Positions 43,576-56,300 of a stretch of DNA of 64,000 nucleotides are shown piece after piece. Position 1 is the stretch's first letter, and the number at the start of each line of letters is the position of its first letter. Below the pieces are notes generated by a model, which saw nothing but the letters and a program-made list of their open reading frames with translations, searched no databases and was not told the origin of the DNA. The stretch is taken from NCBI GenBank assembly GCA_020631735.1, contig CM036160.1:112822680-112886679 (forward strand), written 5' to 3'. Source of the stretch: Saccharum officinarum. Taxonomy: Eukaryota > Streptophyta > Magnoliopsida > Poales > Poaceae. A program made the position numbers and the translations under genes.

Positions 43576-46500
43576 CTAAGGAAAAAAGCGACATAGCTGT
43601 TCAATGTTCCAAGCGTTGGTGAAGATTTCGCCCTTCTCGTTGGATAGCTTGTAGGTGCCCGGCTTTAGTACTTCTGCGATAATGTACGGTCCTTCCCATG
43701 GTGGCGTGAGCTTGTGGCACCCCTTGGTGTTCTGGTTTCGTCGTAGCACCAAATCGCCGACGTTGAGGTCGCGCCTGCGGACGTGTCTGTCGTGGTAGCG
43801 TCGGAGACCCTGCTGGTACCTGGCAGAATGCAACAAAGCCACATCTCGGGCCTCCTCGAGCTGGTCGAGGGCGTCCTCTCATGCGGCGTCATTGTTTCTT
43901 TCGTTGTAGGCCTTTAACCTTGGGGATCCGTATTCTATATCAGTTGGGAGCATAGCCTCGGACCCGTAGACTAAGAAGAACGGAGTGAACCCTGTGGCTC
44001 GACTCGGCGTTGTTCTTAGGCTCCACAGAACCGAGGGTAGCTCGGCAGCCCATCTTTTGCCATGTTTGCGTAGCTTGTCAAAGATTCTGGGTTTCAGGCC
44101 CTGTAGGAGCATGCCATTGGCACGTTCTACTTGGCCGTTTGTTTTTGGATGAGCCACGGCCGACCAGAGCACGCGAATGTGATGGTGGTCGCAGAAGTCC
44201 AGAAACTTTTTACCAATGAACTGGGTGCCGTTGTCCGTGATGATGCAGTTGGGGACCCCAAAGCGATGAATGATGTTGGTGAAGAAAAGCACGGCTTGTT
44301 CGGACCTAATACTGGTGATGGGGCGAGCCTCGATCCACTTGGAGAATTTGTCGATAGCGACGAGCAAGTGGGTGAAGCCGCCAGTTGTCCTCTTTAGAGG
44401 TCCGACGAGGTCGAGGCCCCAAACGGCAAACGACCACGTGATGGGAATGGTTTGCAGAGCATGTGCCGGGAGGTGAGTTTGTCTCGCATAGTACTGACAA
44501 CCTTTACAGGAGCGTACTAGCTTGACAGCGTCGGAGACCGCGGTCGGCCAATAGAATCCTTGTCGAAAGGCGTTCCCGACGAGGGTTCGAGGCGCAGCGT
44601 GGTGACCGCAAGCCCCCGAGTGCAGGTCGCTGAGCAGGCCTCTGCCTTCCTCGTTCGTGATGCAACGTTGGAGGATGCCCGTAGGGATGCGGCGGTACAG
44701 CTCCCTACTGTCGCCAATGATCACAAAGGTTTTGGCCCGGCGAGCGATCCGTCGAGCCTCGGTCTTACTCGAGGGGAGGTCCCCTTGGATAAGATAGTCG
44801 AGGTACGGTGCGCTCCAGTCAGGCTCGAGGCCAGATGGTGGGGTCGATCCTTCCACCTGCATGGCTTCGGCCCCGGTCGAGGGGGCTTCTGCCTTAGGCA
44901 GGGGGTCGAGTGACGTCCCGTCGACCCCTCCGTCTGGCCCAAGGTCGACGGATGGCCGCTGGAGATCTTTTGCGAAAACGTCTGGTGGAACCGTAGTTCG
45001 ACTGGATGCGATTTTTGCGAGTTCATCGGCGGCCTCATTATACTTGCGTGCGATGTGGTTGAGCTCGAGGCCGTGAAACTTGTCCTCGAGGCGCCGTACC
45101 TCTTGGCAGTAGGCTTCCATCTTGGGGTCGCGTCAGCTCGAGCTCTTCATGACCTGATCGATCACTAGCTGGGAGTCGCCTCGAACATCAAGGTGTCGGA
45201 CCCCGAGCTCGACGGCAATTCTCAGCCCCGTGACGAGTGCCTCGTACTCAGCGACGTTGTTTGACGCAGGAAAATGAAGCCGGATGACGTAGCGTATGTG
45301 AACCCCGAGGGGTGAGATGAAGAGCAAGCCCGCGCCTGCTCCCGTTTTCATCAACGACCCGTCGAAGTACATGGTCCAGAGCTCGGCCTGGAGCTGTGCG
45401 GGAGGGAGTTGGGTGTCGGTCCATTCAGCCAAGAAGTCTGCCAAGACCTGTGACTTTATAGCTTTGCGCGGCGCATAAGATAAGGTCTCGCCCATGAGCT
45501 CGACCGCCCACTTGGCGATCCTACCCGAGGCTTCCCGGTTCTAGGCTATCTCTCCCAGGGGAAAAGAAGAAACCACAGTAACTGGGTGGCTCTCGAAGTA
45601 GTGTCGGAGCTTGCGCCGTGTCAAGATGACAGCATATAGCAGTTTCTGGATTTGAGGGTACCGGACCTTGGTTTCCGAGAGCACCTCGCTAATGAAATAG
45701 ACCGGCCTTTGGACGAGCAAGGTATGAGCCTCCTCGGCCCGTTCGACGACCAGGACTGCGCTGACTACTTGTGACGTTGCAGCGACATAAAGTAGGAGCG
45801 GCTCTCCTGGGGTCGGAGGGACGAGAATTGGTGAATTAGAGAGGGTGACCTTGAGTTTTGTGAGGGCTTCCTCGGCCTCGAGGGTCCAGGAAAAATGCTC
45901 CGATTTTTTCAAGAGGCGGTACAGAGGGAGCGCTTTTTCGTCGAGGCGCGAAATGAAACGGCTGAGTGCCGCCAAGCAGCCCGTGACCCTCTGCACGCCT
46001 TTCAGGTCTCGGATGGGGCCCATCTTGGTTATCGCAGAGATTTTTTCTGGATTGGCCTCGATGCCCCGCTTAGACACGATGAACCCTAAAAGCATACCTC
46101 GAGGGACGCCAAAAACGCATTTTTCTGGATTGAGCTTGATATTCTTTACCCGGAGGCATTTGAAGGCAACGTCGAGGTCGTTCACCAGTTTATCGGCTTG
46201 TCTGGTCTTGACTACGATGTCATCGACGTATGCCTCGACGGTTGGTCCGATGTGTTCTGCGAAAACGTGTTGCATGCATCGCTGGTACGTTGCTCCTGCG
46301 TTCCGGAGACCGAAGGGCATCGTAACGTAGCAATACATGCCGAACGGGGTGATGAATGAAGTCGCGAGCTGGTCGGACTCCTTCATCTTTATCTGATGGT
46401 AACCGGAGTAAGCGTCTAAGAACGAAAGGGTTTCACATCCCGCAGTTGAATCAACGATTTAATCAATGCGTGGCAAAGGAAAGGGAACTTTTGGACATGC

Positions 46501-48045
46501 TTTATTCAAACTAGTATAGTCTACACACATCCTCCATTTCCCACTCTTTTTCTTAACTAATACAGGATTAGCTAGCCACTCGGGATGGTGAACCTCCTTG
46601 ATGAATCCGGCCTCCAGTAGCTTGTGGATCTCTTCGCCGATGACCCTGCGCTTCTCCTCGTCGAAGCGGCGCAGGTGTTGCTTCACCGGTTTGGACCCGG
46701 CCTGGATCTCCAAGGCGTGCTCGGCGACTTCCCTGGGTATGCCCGGCATATCCGAGGGACTCCACGCAAAAATGTCGACATTTGCGCGGAGAAAGTCGAC
46801 GAGCACGGCTTCCTATTTCGGGTCGAGGGTGGCGCTGACGTTCAGCGCCTTCCCGTTGGGATCAGCGGGGTCGAGGGGCACGGGTTTGACGTCCTCCACG
46901 GGCTCGAAGCTGCCGGCGTGGCGTTTTGGGTCGGGAACCTCGTTGGCGAGACCGTCGAGGTCTACGGCCAAAGTCGCCGACTCCAAAACCGCCTCGCCGT
47001 GTTCGACGCACTCGACGTCGCACTCATAGGCGTGTTCATACGAGGGCCCCACAGTGATGACGCCGTTTGGGCCGGGCATCTTGAGCTTGAGGTAGGTGTA
47101 GTTTGTCACGGCCATGAACTTGGCGTAGCATGGGCGCCCGAGGATGGCGTGGTATGTTCCACGGAATCCGACCACCTCGAAGGTGAGGGTTTCCTTCCTG
47201 AAGCTGGCCGGTGTGCCAAAACAAACGGGCAGATCGACCCGTCCGAGGGGTTCCGCCCGCTTCCCTGGCACAACTCCGTGGAAACCCCCGACGCTAGGCT
47301 GTAGGCGCGCTCTCTGGATCCCCAAGAGGTCGAGGGTCTGGGAGTAGATGATGTTGAGGCTGCTCCCGCCGTCCATGAGTACCTTGGTGAGGCGTGTGTT
47401 AGCGATGATGGGATCAACAACAAGAGGGTAGACTCCCGGATTGGGGATGTAGTCCGGATGATCATCACGGTCGAAAGTGATGGCCACCGTAGACCAATCA
47501 AGGAAACGAGGGACCGCCGTTTGTACGGAGAAAACTTCTCGCCGCTCTCGCTTGCGCTGGCGCGCTGAGAGGCGGATCGAGGGTCCTCCGTAGATCATGA
47601 AGCAGTCGTGGATCTCGGGGAACCCCTCATCCTTGTCATCACCCTTTGGGTCTTCCTTCTTGTCGGTGCTCTTGCTGCCTGCGCCCTCGAAGTACCTGCG
47701 GAGCATATGACAATCTTCGAGGTTATGGTTAATGGGTCCCTTGTGGTAAGGGCATGGCTCTTTAAGCATTTTGTCAAAGATGCCCCCGCCGGGGGGGCCT
47801 CGAGGCTTCTTGCGTTCGGTAGCGGCGACAAGCTCATCGGCCGGGGCCTCGAGCTTGCCCTGCTGGCCTTTCTTCTTCTTGCGGTTGTTCCTCTTGGAGC
47901 CACGGGTGGAGCTCGTGGGATCGTCGGTCTTCTGCTTCCCCGTGTCCTGCTCGCCGCCGAAGATGGCACCAACTGCCTCCTCGCCGGCGGCGAAGTTGGT
48001 GACGATGTCCATCAACCCGTTGGCAGTGAGGGGGGGTGTGACGGC
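43576..48045 (-). pseudogene. pol: Gypsy pol: protease, RT, RNase H, integrase (five in-frame stops)
   Basis: A single frame runs from about 48045 to the terminal stop at 43578-43576, interrupted at 46815-46813 (TAG), 46461-46459 (TAA), 45543-45541 (TAG), 45135-45133 (TGA) and 43881-43879 (TGA). The front part has a zinc-knuckle-like 'CPYHKGPINHNLEDC'. The protease has 'VLMDGGSSLNIIY', with Asp-Gly-Gly as in Tat elements. RT shows 'WRMCVDYTSLNKACP', 'YHQIKMKESDQLATSFITPFG' and 'AYVDDIVVK'. RNase H has 'MYFDGSLMKTGAGAGLL' and 'AEYEALVTGLRIA'. Integrase has the HHCC finger (ending 'CKGCQYYAR'), 'GLDLVGPL', 'ITDNGTQF' and 'KTNGQVERAN'. A basic C-terminus ('RHVRRRDLNVGDLVLRR') ends the protein. 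Gag lies upstream, offset by one base. Confidence 0.93.
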
Positions 48046-49969
48046 CTAACTCTCGGACCAACTCCTTGCAAGTGGTGCCCGAGAGGAAAGCCATGATCAC
48101 GTCAGAGTCGGTGACGTTAGGGAGCTCGGTGCGTTGCCTGGAGAAACGCCGGATGTAATCCCGGAGGGATTCACCCGGCTTCTGCTTGCAACTCCGGAGG
48201 TCCCACGAGTTGCCGGGGCGCATGTAAGTTCCCTTGAAGTTTCCCTCGAACACCCTTACGAGATCACCCCATTCGTGGATCTGTTGGGGTGGCAGATCCT
48301 CGAGCCAGGCTCGAGCGGTGTCGGAGAGGAAAAGGGGGAGCTGTCGGATGATGACTCGGTCGTCGGTGGCCCCGCCCAGTTGACATGCCAAGCGGAAGTC
48401 GGCGAGCCAAAGTTCGGGTTTGGTCTCGCCGTTGTACTTGGCAAGAGTCGTGGGAGGACGGAATCGTGCCGGGAGTATCGTCTCACGGATAGCCTTACTG
48501 AAGACCCGAGGGCCCGGAGGCTCGGGTGAAGGGCTACGGTCTTCCGAGCTGTCATAACGCCCGCCCCTGTGCACATGGTAACCCCGAGCCACGCCGTCAC
48601 CGTGCTTGCGCGTGCGGCGCTCGACGATGTTGCCACGGGTGTCTCGAGGTCCATGGTCGTGAGCGACAGGCTCAGGGGCGGGAGCCATCCGGATCCGTCG
48701 GGCAGGTTCGGGATGAACCGAGGCCTCTCTCTCCTGCCGAGAGGGCTCCGCGAGCCGCTCCGAGGCGGGCTCGCGTCGCCTCGAGGCAGAGCTTTCGGCC
48801 TGCTGCAGGGCAGCGGTCTCGAGGAGTTCTCGGATCTCATCTCGAGCCCGGCGTGCTTCGGGGTTCGATGGCTCGGGCATGTTACGCAGGAGCATGGCGG
48901 CGGCGACGACGTTCTGGCTGGCTCGAGCGAAGACCGGGGGGTCGGTCACCCGGTCCTCGTCGATGCGACGGTTGACGTCGCGAGCTCTTCCGCGAGCTCT
49001 CCCGCCGAGTGCGCGCTCCGCACGCTCATGTTCGAGAGTTTGTTGGAGTAGACGCAGATTTTCTCGTTCCTCGTCGAGCCTTTCCTGCAACTCGCGGATT
49101 TGGTCGAGCTGCACCCCTTGATCCGCAAGGCGTTGAGCCTCATCCCGCTCGGCAGGGAGCTCGACGTGAGGGGGTGTGTGCCTTCCTCCGACCGGCTCTT
49201 CTTCCTGCGAATCCGACGCGCTTTCAACATCGACGTTGAAGCACTCGCGGGTCGGATCATAGGTGTCATCAGCCGAGTCGGAGTCAGGGGCGCCGAAATA
49301 ATAGTATGACGGGGGAATGCATGGCCGATGCGGATCGCCACTAGGGTTGCAGCGTGGGGAAGCGGTCACACAGGGTTCTGTTTCCGGTGTCTCAGTAGAG
49401 TCCAGATAATCAGAAGCCGGTGTGGACGCAACGAGGTCCAGGGCGGAGCGTAGATGGTGCCCAGGGAGTTCCTCATAAGCACTCATGCGAGTGCTCACGG
49501 AAGAAGCGTACGCCTGGGCAACCGAATTTAGCCCGAACGGGAACGGCGAAGGAGATGTGGCCGTCCACGCCGAAACGGGTGCCCCGGGTAGCGGTGTTTC
49601 ACCGGACGGAGGAGCGGCAGGATTCTCCGTCGGCATGTTGCCCTCGGCCAAGCTCATTCTCCCTAGATCCCCGACGAGGAAGTCTGGGTTGGAGTCCGGC
49701 TGGGGGGCGCCAGACCGAGGAATCCTGTCACCCTCCATGAGATGAAGATGATGGTTGCGCCGGGCTCGTCGCCGTCGGGCGGCTCGCGCCTGCCTTGAGC
49801 GACAATACCGGTGGATCGCTCCCCCAGGCTGGGAGAGCTCGTAATCCTCGTCAGTTGGGTGCCTAGGTGGGAGTAGGACCATGTCGTAGCCGTAGCCAAG
49901 TGACATGAACTCCAAACTCCCGAACCAGATCACCGTAGCCAACGGGATAGGACGATTGGGGTCAGCCAT
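48046..49969 (-). pseudogene. gag: Gypsy gag of the Tat element (3' frameshift)
   Basis: Starts MADPNRP at 49969; a longer open frame extends into the LTR but its first part is LTR sequence. The N-terminal half is low-complexity and acidic, with an Arg/Glu-rich coiled-coil-like segment ('LDEERENLRLLQQTLEHERA'). The retrotransposon gag domain follows: 'YNGETKPELWLADFRLACQL', 'ARAWLEDLPPQQIHEWGDLV', 'FKGTYMRPGNSWDL' and 'SLRDYIRRFSRQRTELPNV'. Just after 'CKELVREL' the frame breaks at a run of seven G on the + strand (48030-48036); one base fewer would rejoin the frame continuing into 'MDIVTNFAAGEEAVGAIF'. The error may be real or an assembly artefact of the homopolymer. Confidence 0.9.
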
Positions 49970-50011
49970 CCAGGAAAAAGGCGGGAAAACGACGTTGGCA
50001 CGCAGCGATCC

Positions 50012-50029
50012 CCTACCTGGCGCGCCAAC
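50012..50029 (-). other. Probable primer binding site of the Tat element
   Basis: GTTGGCGCGCCAGGTAGG on the element strand immediately follows the 5' LTR. This type of sequence is common in grass Tat elements. I did not assign the tRNA with certainty. Confidence 0.6.
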
Positions 50030-51108
50030 TGTCGGTGTTCGGACCCGAGGGGGTCCTAAACCAACGAGTAAAATGCTGCGTGTCCCTTTCCTGGGTGGTG
50101 ATGCAAGGAGAACACACGGGGGTTTATCCTGGTTCGGGCAAAAGAAGGCCCTACGTCCAGCGGGGGAGGAGAGGTTTGTATTTCCTTGCACCGAGGTGCT
50201 TGTGTAGGGGTTACAAGCTTGCGAGAGAGGGCGTCGAGCCCAAGTCTCAAAGGAGAAAAAGAAAGAGTACAAGATGATTGCTTGAGATGTTGATTTTTGT
50301 CTCGTATATGGCTTGTTGTTCGTCTATTCCCCTCTGCCCAGAGCCCTGGCCTACCCTTTTATAGGATGAGAGGAGGCCAGGACGACGGGAGCCCTGAGAT
50401 GATGTTTTGTCGATCCCTGTTGAGGTGGCTGTAGCGACGTGTCCTAGAAATGGAGGGCCATCCCTAGACACCATGGTGACGTAGGGGACGAGACGCTGAA
50501 ATGACCTGGAGCACCGTGCCACGCCGTCCTCCCTTCCCTGTTGAGCCGTGCTGGGCGTCGAGGCCGGATCGAGGGCGAACGGATAAGTCCGAATCCCTGG
50601 AATCGCGGTGTACGGATTCTGTCGTATCCTTCCTCGAGGGAGACTAGTGTCGTACAGTGCGCGGTAAGGTAGATACAGTGACGTTTTTCACCTCCCATCA
50701 CGGGATGGGCGGTGAAACAGTGAGAACTGACACCGGTATTGTTCCCACGTCGACCATACGCGCAGCCATGCCGGTAGGTGGTAGTAGGTAATTGCATTAA
50801 ATGCTAAGGCTTTTGTCCTGGGGTAGGTAAAGAGAGGGGGTCGAGCGCCTCGACCCGGGCTCACGCGAGTCGGAGCGCTCCCGGTGGGCGATCGAGCCTC
50901 GTGCGGGTCGGAACGCGGTCGAGGCCTCCCGTCGAGGGGGCCTCGTACGAGTCGGAGACGGGATGCGGTCGAGGCATTCCGTCGAGCCGGTCTCGTACGA
51001 GGCGGACCTGTCGCGCGTTTTAAAGTGGGCTGTGCTTTGTCGTGGCTTAGTCGTTTTAGTTTTTTATTATCGTTAAGTGCGGGTACCCCTATACTATTGG
51101 TACCGACA
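50030..51108 (-). repeat. 5' LTR of the Tat element
   Basis: 1,079 bp, about 99.5% identical to 36707-37785 by hand comparison (three substitutions and two 1-bp indels noted). The promoter TATA box TATAAAAG on the element strand is at + strand 50357-50364. Confidence 0.95.
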
Positions 51109-51181
51109 CCTTGATTCTGAAACTTTGTGCAGTTGTGTTCGTCTGATTTTGGTGTACAAATGCCTGCAAAATGTAGAGTAA

Positions 51182-51453
51182 GGCCTTGTTTAGATTCTAG
51201 AATTCACCCAAATTCCACTATAGAAAAGAAGATTCTCCGTCACATCAAAATACCGGCACATATATGGAGTACTAAATGTAGATAAAATAAAAAACTAATT
51301 ACATAGTTTTGTTGTACTTTGCGAGACGAACATTTTGAGTCTAATTAATCAAGATTTGAACCATTATTACCACAAACAAACAAAAGTGCTACAGTACTCG
51401 GAGGTGACACTGTGCCGAATCGGCCACCCCGAGTCGGGTAAGTAAACAAGGCC
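51182..51453. mobile_element. Tourist-like MITE with TAA target duplication
   Basis: Starts GGCCTTGTTTAGA and ends AAACAAGGCC. TAA lies directly outside both ends (51179-51181, 51454-51456), the PIF/Harbinger target duplication. The interior has the family signature 'ACATTTTGAGTCTAATTAAT' and 'AAAAAACTAATTACATAG'. It lies 74 bp past the Tat element. Confidence 0.9.
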
Positions 51454-51456
51454 TAA

Positions 51457-53303
51457 TAAGTGATTGAAAAGACTGGAGGCCATGCAAACACTACATTACA
51501 TTAATTTTAAAAAGTGACTTTGCACAAATCTTAAGAAAATCAATCCTATCTGGTACTGCAGGATAAGAACGTGATTGCATTGTAAAATTTACGTATGAAA
51601 ATCAATCCCATCTGCTACTGCTGCAGGGAAAGCACCTGTTAGTTAAATTTAATTTAAGAAAAAACCTTGGTTACAAAATTTTAATTTACTGCAGGAAAAG
51701 AACTTACATACTCTTAGAAAGTTTTTATTTTTACATTTTGTAAAAAACCAACTTATTTATAATCAATTAGTTAGAAAACTTAATTTGGCATTGTTGGGGC
51801 CCTCCCAAAATGAGAAAGCACCCTCCAAAAATTAGCGTATGCTGCTATTTGTGGCGTGCACACGGTATTCTTTAGTAAAAGGCGAAAGAATAGTTCGCTT
51901 TGTGCTCACCACGCAGCTGCGTGGTTTCTTCGGTTAGCCACCCGCCCTGTCATATAGCCGGAGCCCATCCTCGTCCCACTTCAGCTAGTGAGGTGGTGCT
52001 AAACGGACAAGCAGCCTTCTCCGCTTCGCTTCTTCTGTGCTTGCCAGTTGTCACTGCTACTCACAAAGCTACAGCCCCGCGCGTCACTCCACGGAAGCCC
52101 ATCTAGACGTAGCCCAGCGAGGATATATCAGTTTAAAGCCCACCTGCGCTCGGGCTTCGCCACCGTCGTAGCTTCCTCTCCCGCCTGCCACGGCCGAAGG
52201 CGGATGGGCCGTTTCCCTCTGTGGCCTTCGTTCGTCTCTCGGCGGGTTTGTCTTTCACTCTTCCTTCCTCTGCGAGACAGACGGCAACTTACAATTACAA
52301 GTTACAATACACAACAATCACACAAGAACAGCTTGCCATGGTTCGAGCCAAATCAAGTATGTGATGTCAATGAAACGCTGAGAATTTTTTTCTCAGCCAA
52401 ATAATCTTTATAATAAAATACTATTGATATTTTGAAAAGATAACCCTATGTTGACACTAAATGAAACTTTCTTAATTTCAGCTAGTTTCTTTTCAGAGAA
52501 AATAGTATCTACAGCCTTTGTCTGGGAAAGTGCATATAATACGAAAATTCACCATTTTAATAAAAAAAATATTCATAGTTATAATATCGAAAACAAAGTG
52601 TCATTAGATTCTTCATGAAATTTATTTTTCATAGTATATCATTTGGTTATAAATATAGGTTGTGTTTAGTTTCCCATGGAATGCAAAATGCAAAATGCCA
52701 ACTACTTTGGAATGATGAAATACAAAATGCCAAAATTTTTATGAGTGTGTTTAGTTCCATCCAAAATGCCAAAATTTTCATGGGGTGGGTAAGGACTTTT
52801 TTGACTTTTTTTTAGTCTCTTGAGGCCAAAATCCAAAATAGAGAATAGATACCTTTTTACTAAAAATTTTGCATGGTGTTTAGTTTCATTCTGCAAAATG
52901 ATGGGTCAAAACCTAAAAAATTTTAGGTGAAATGAGGAACTACCAAATTGGAGAGTAATTAATAACTCGTCAAAAAGGCGAGAATTATATTCCTTGTGGA
53001 CAGAAGTACTGACAAACAATGGTGAAGTTTCGTTCATTACTGCCGCGCCACGAGTGCACGTCATGAATTCAGTGGCACATCTGCCGAGCTAGAGCCACCC
53101 CCTAAATTTATACATCCACAGCACAACGATAATCTTCTCCGGCAAAACTGAGAAGAGTCGACTGGATGGGCTCACTAGAACAAGTCACCATCGACTCCTC
53201 GAGGTTACAGCTACTCGCCAGACTGAACAAGCAACTGCCTCTCACGTTTTAGATCGGGCACAGCGGCCATCAACAATGAACCATCAGTAGTCCTTCATGG
53301 GTT
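51457..53303. other. Intergenic sequence between the Tat element and the helicase gene
   Basis: No gene is supported. About 52650-52930 contains several 'GTGTTTAGTTnC' and 'CAAAATGCCAAAATTTT' motifs in a row and is probably a degraded MITE cluster. About 51900-52300 is GC-richer with short frames of no recognised type. The right end should include the 3' UTR of the minus-strand helicase gene; no canonical AATAAA was found close to its stop codon. Confidence 0.45.
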
Positions 53304-56300
53304 TCAGTCTTCATGTTTCCTCTTTCTTGCCCGATCTCTTTTCTTCTGCTCTTTTCTGGCTTCTACTTTCTCATCATGTCCCTCGTCCCTCGTCCTCATC
53401 TTCGCGAGGCGTCTTGCTTTGAACACCTGTGATGTTTGCATATGGTTGAGATGGATACGAATAGTTTGGGCAGGGGCTGGTCAGATTGCAAAACCAGCTG
53501 GTTATTTCAAATCAAACAGAAAACACAACTCAAGAAGTCAAACCTTTGTAATATCTTTAGTAACTTCTTTATCACTGCACTCGTAGGCCTCCAACTGCTT
53601 CCCCACAATATCTTCTATCTCATGTAAAAGACATATATCCTTCTGCAGACACAACCAGATAGGTCCGCAAGTTCCAAAAAGACAGGCAGTTGTCAGACAC
53701 GATGCAAAGGCAAAAACTGAAGCACTGTTCCAAGAAAATCATGAGTATGCTGCTCCATTTAAATTTCTGAAATTGATCACTCGTCATGCTAGCACTAGAG
53801 GGGAGAGGTACAACTCATTAACAGGTAGCCTACAGCTTTTGTTACACAATACTCACTTTAGGGAACTAGAACTATTTCTTCTATAGGTATTGTTCAACCA
53901 ACCTTCTTGTTAAGTAATTTTATATGTAAATTACATCAACAGAAAATTAAGCTAGAGTTTTCTTTAAAATGATGGAATTCAGCAAACCTGTGTAACAAAG
54001 CTTATAGCAAGCCCTCCCCTTGAAGCTCTTGCAGTTCGTCCAACCCGGTGAATGTAATCACGTGGAGACCTACAACAAGTAAAAACAAGAACTTTAAAAT
54101 GACAAAGTTCAAAAGAAAAGTGTTGACAAATAATTATAATATATTGCACAGTATAAACACACATTGGCATGTCATAGTTGATAACAAGATCAACTGTTTG
54201 GATATCCAACCCACGACTGCCTACATCAGTGGCAAGCAATACAGGAACCTGACCGGATTTAAACCGGTTAAGTGCTAAGAGCCGCTGTGCCTGAGACTTG
54301 TGAGAGTTCAAAGCAACAGCAGCGTAACCAAGTTCTTCCAGCAGCAGATCTAAATATTGGCAGGCTCTGCAAAAGAATGGAAGCAATTCAGGTAAATGAG
54401 GTGAAGGCATCAAACTTTAAAATGGATAATGTCTTACATTTTTGGGAGGAAAGAAGATAACACTCCACACAAATCATCACCTAAAACATAATCCAATGCA
54501 ACTTTGGCTATAGGAACACCCTAGTAGAAAATGCCACAGAAGCCTCACTAAAGTTTGCGACAACATCCTCAAAAAGAAGAAAAGCAATGGGTATTTCTTA
54601 TAAACTTTTAAAGAATAAAGAATTAAAAGAAATGGCGACAGAATATATATTAGTTTAGCACATAATAATAACTAAATAATGAGGAGACACACAACCAGGA
54701 CGATTCTGATTCTACAACATTAGCATTTAGCAATGACTAGTTATTGTGTGGGAGAGCATATTTCCTGGAAACTCATGTTTAGGGACTTAGGAGATCATAC
54801 TTGCAAGTTGAGACAAATACAATGGCTGAACGGATAGGGTCTTCCTTTTTTCCCTTCATAACTGACAAAAGATACCAAAGATGGAGCTCTTTTCCCTCAG
54901 GAGGAACATGAATGTATTGCTGCTTTAAGGTTTCTACTGTCTTGAACCCTTCATATGCTTCAAAAAAGTATGATTTGTTGCCGGAAAGTTCAAGCAAAGA
55001 TCTCAGATTGTCTGACATAGTTGCTGAAAACAAAAAGGTTTGCCGCTTCTTTGGTAAACAGCCAAATATGACACGAAGTTCCTCTTCAAAGTTAACATCT
55101 AGAACTCTATCCGCCTCGTCCAACACAAGAAACTGTGGTACAAAAGGTAGCCATTTCAGGGGTCCAGAACTAGCAAAATATGGTAATGGAACATTTCTTA
55201 GGGTACAGTTTAAGTGTTAGTACAATAAAAACATAGATCACTCAAAGAGATATCCCTCTCTGGCACTAACACTGAACAATAAACCACACAACCTCAAGAA
55301 AATGGGATGAAAGATTGAATTTGCCGCTTCCTATCATAAACAATAGCATGCATAATTTGCACCAATCCTGGAATATGCACCGATAACATATTTACTTTGA
55401 TAGTATCAGTGAACAATATTAGGCCTTCAGATACACAACCAAAGGTCTTAAATCTCCTCCAAGAACATAGACATGTACCCAAAACAATGTGCCTTGGGGC
55501 ATATAAACAAATTTAAGCTACTGACTTTTATCTCTAAGGAAACTCAGGGAAAGATCGATTTATCAATTAAATACTAAAACAAATAAAGGCCTACCCCAAC
55601 TTGCTTGGAACAAAAGGCTATGTTGTTGATTGTTTGATTGACTAAAACAAATAAAGCAGGATGCCCTGCTTCTATACAAGCAGACAAAGGTTTGATCATC
55701 ATGTTGCAATAGAGCATGTCAACTACATTTTCTAGTTTGCATACGCATAATGCACTAGGAATATAAGTGAAGAAAGAAGAATGGGTTTCGTTTGAATACA
55801 ACATAGGTTGCAATAGCAATATGCCCTTATACATTGACAGGAAACCACGACATACATTTTAAGCAGAGAAGAGAAGTGCACAAAGGCATATGCAGCAACA
55901 ATAACGTATGTGTGTTGATGCTAAAAGGGAAATCGCATGCCAACCTTGGTGCGGGCGAATACTTTGGCAAGGTCAGGATCGTCTTTGACGAGCGTGGCAA
56001 TGCGGCCTGGGGTGGCGACGACGACGTGGGGGCGGCGCGAGAGCCCCTTGGCCTGCGCGAGGGAGTCGAAGCCTCCGATGGCCGCGAGGCACCTGAGGCC
56101 GAGCGGCGCCCCGAGCGCGCGGAACTGCTCGGCGAGCTGCGCCGCGAGCTCGCGCGTGGGGGCGAGCGCGAGCGCGGCCACGCCATAAGGGTCCTCCCCG
56201 AGGCGGTGCAGGATGGGTAGCGCGAACGCGGCCGTCTTGCCGCTCCCCGTCTCGGCGATCCCCAGCACGTCCTCCCCCGCGAGCGCGCGCGGAATGCACC

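Larger units (their letters stand above)
36707..51108 (-). mobile_element. Tat-type Ty3/Gypsy LTR retrotransposon with antisense gene, 14.4 kb
   Basis: LTRs of 1,079 bp (36707-37785 and 50030-51108) begin TGTCGG and end CCGACA. They differ at only about five positions by hand comparison, so the insertion is very young. gag-pol reads on the minus strand (49969 to 43576) in the order gag, protease, RT, RNase H, integrase, which defines Gypsy. A long spliced reading frame lies on the opposite strand between integrase and the 3' LTR (38904-42907), a trait of Tat-lineage elements such as Grande. Target duplication: CCTTG follows the right LTR; the left junction reads CCTTG-TCGG, as expected if two bases (TG) were lost there. 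gag-pol has five in-frame stops and one frameshift, so the copy is not autonomous. It is inserted about 270 bp downstream of the IQM stop codon. Confidence 0.95.

Noticed and set aside
46624..47304. 226-codon + strand frame and similar ones over 44131-48975
   Set aside because: Shadows of the minus-strand gag-pol, which has all the catalytic motifs.
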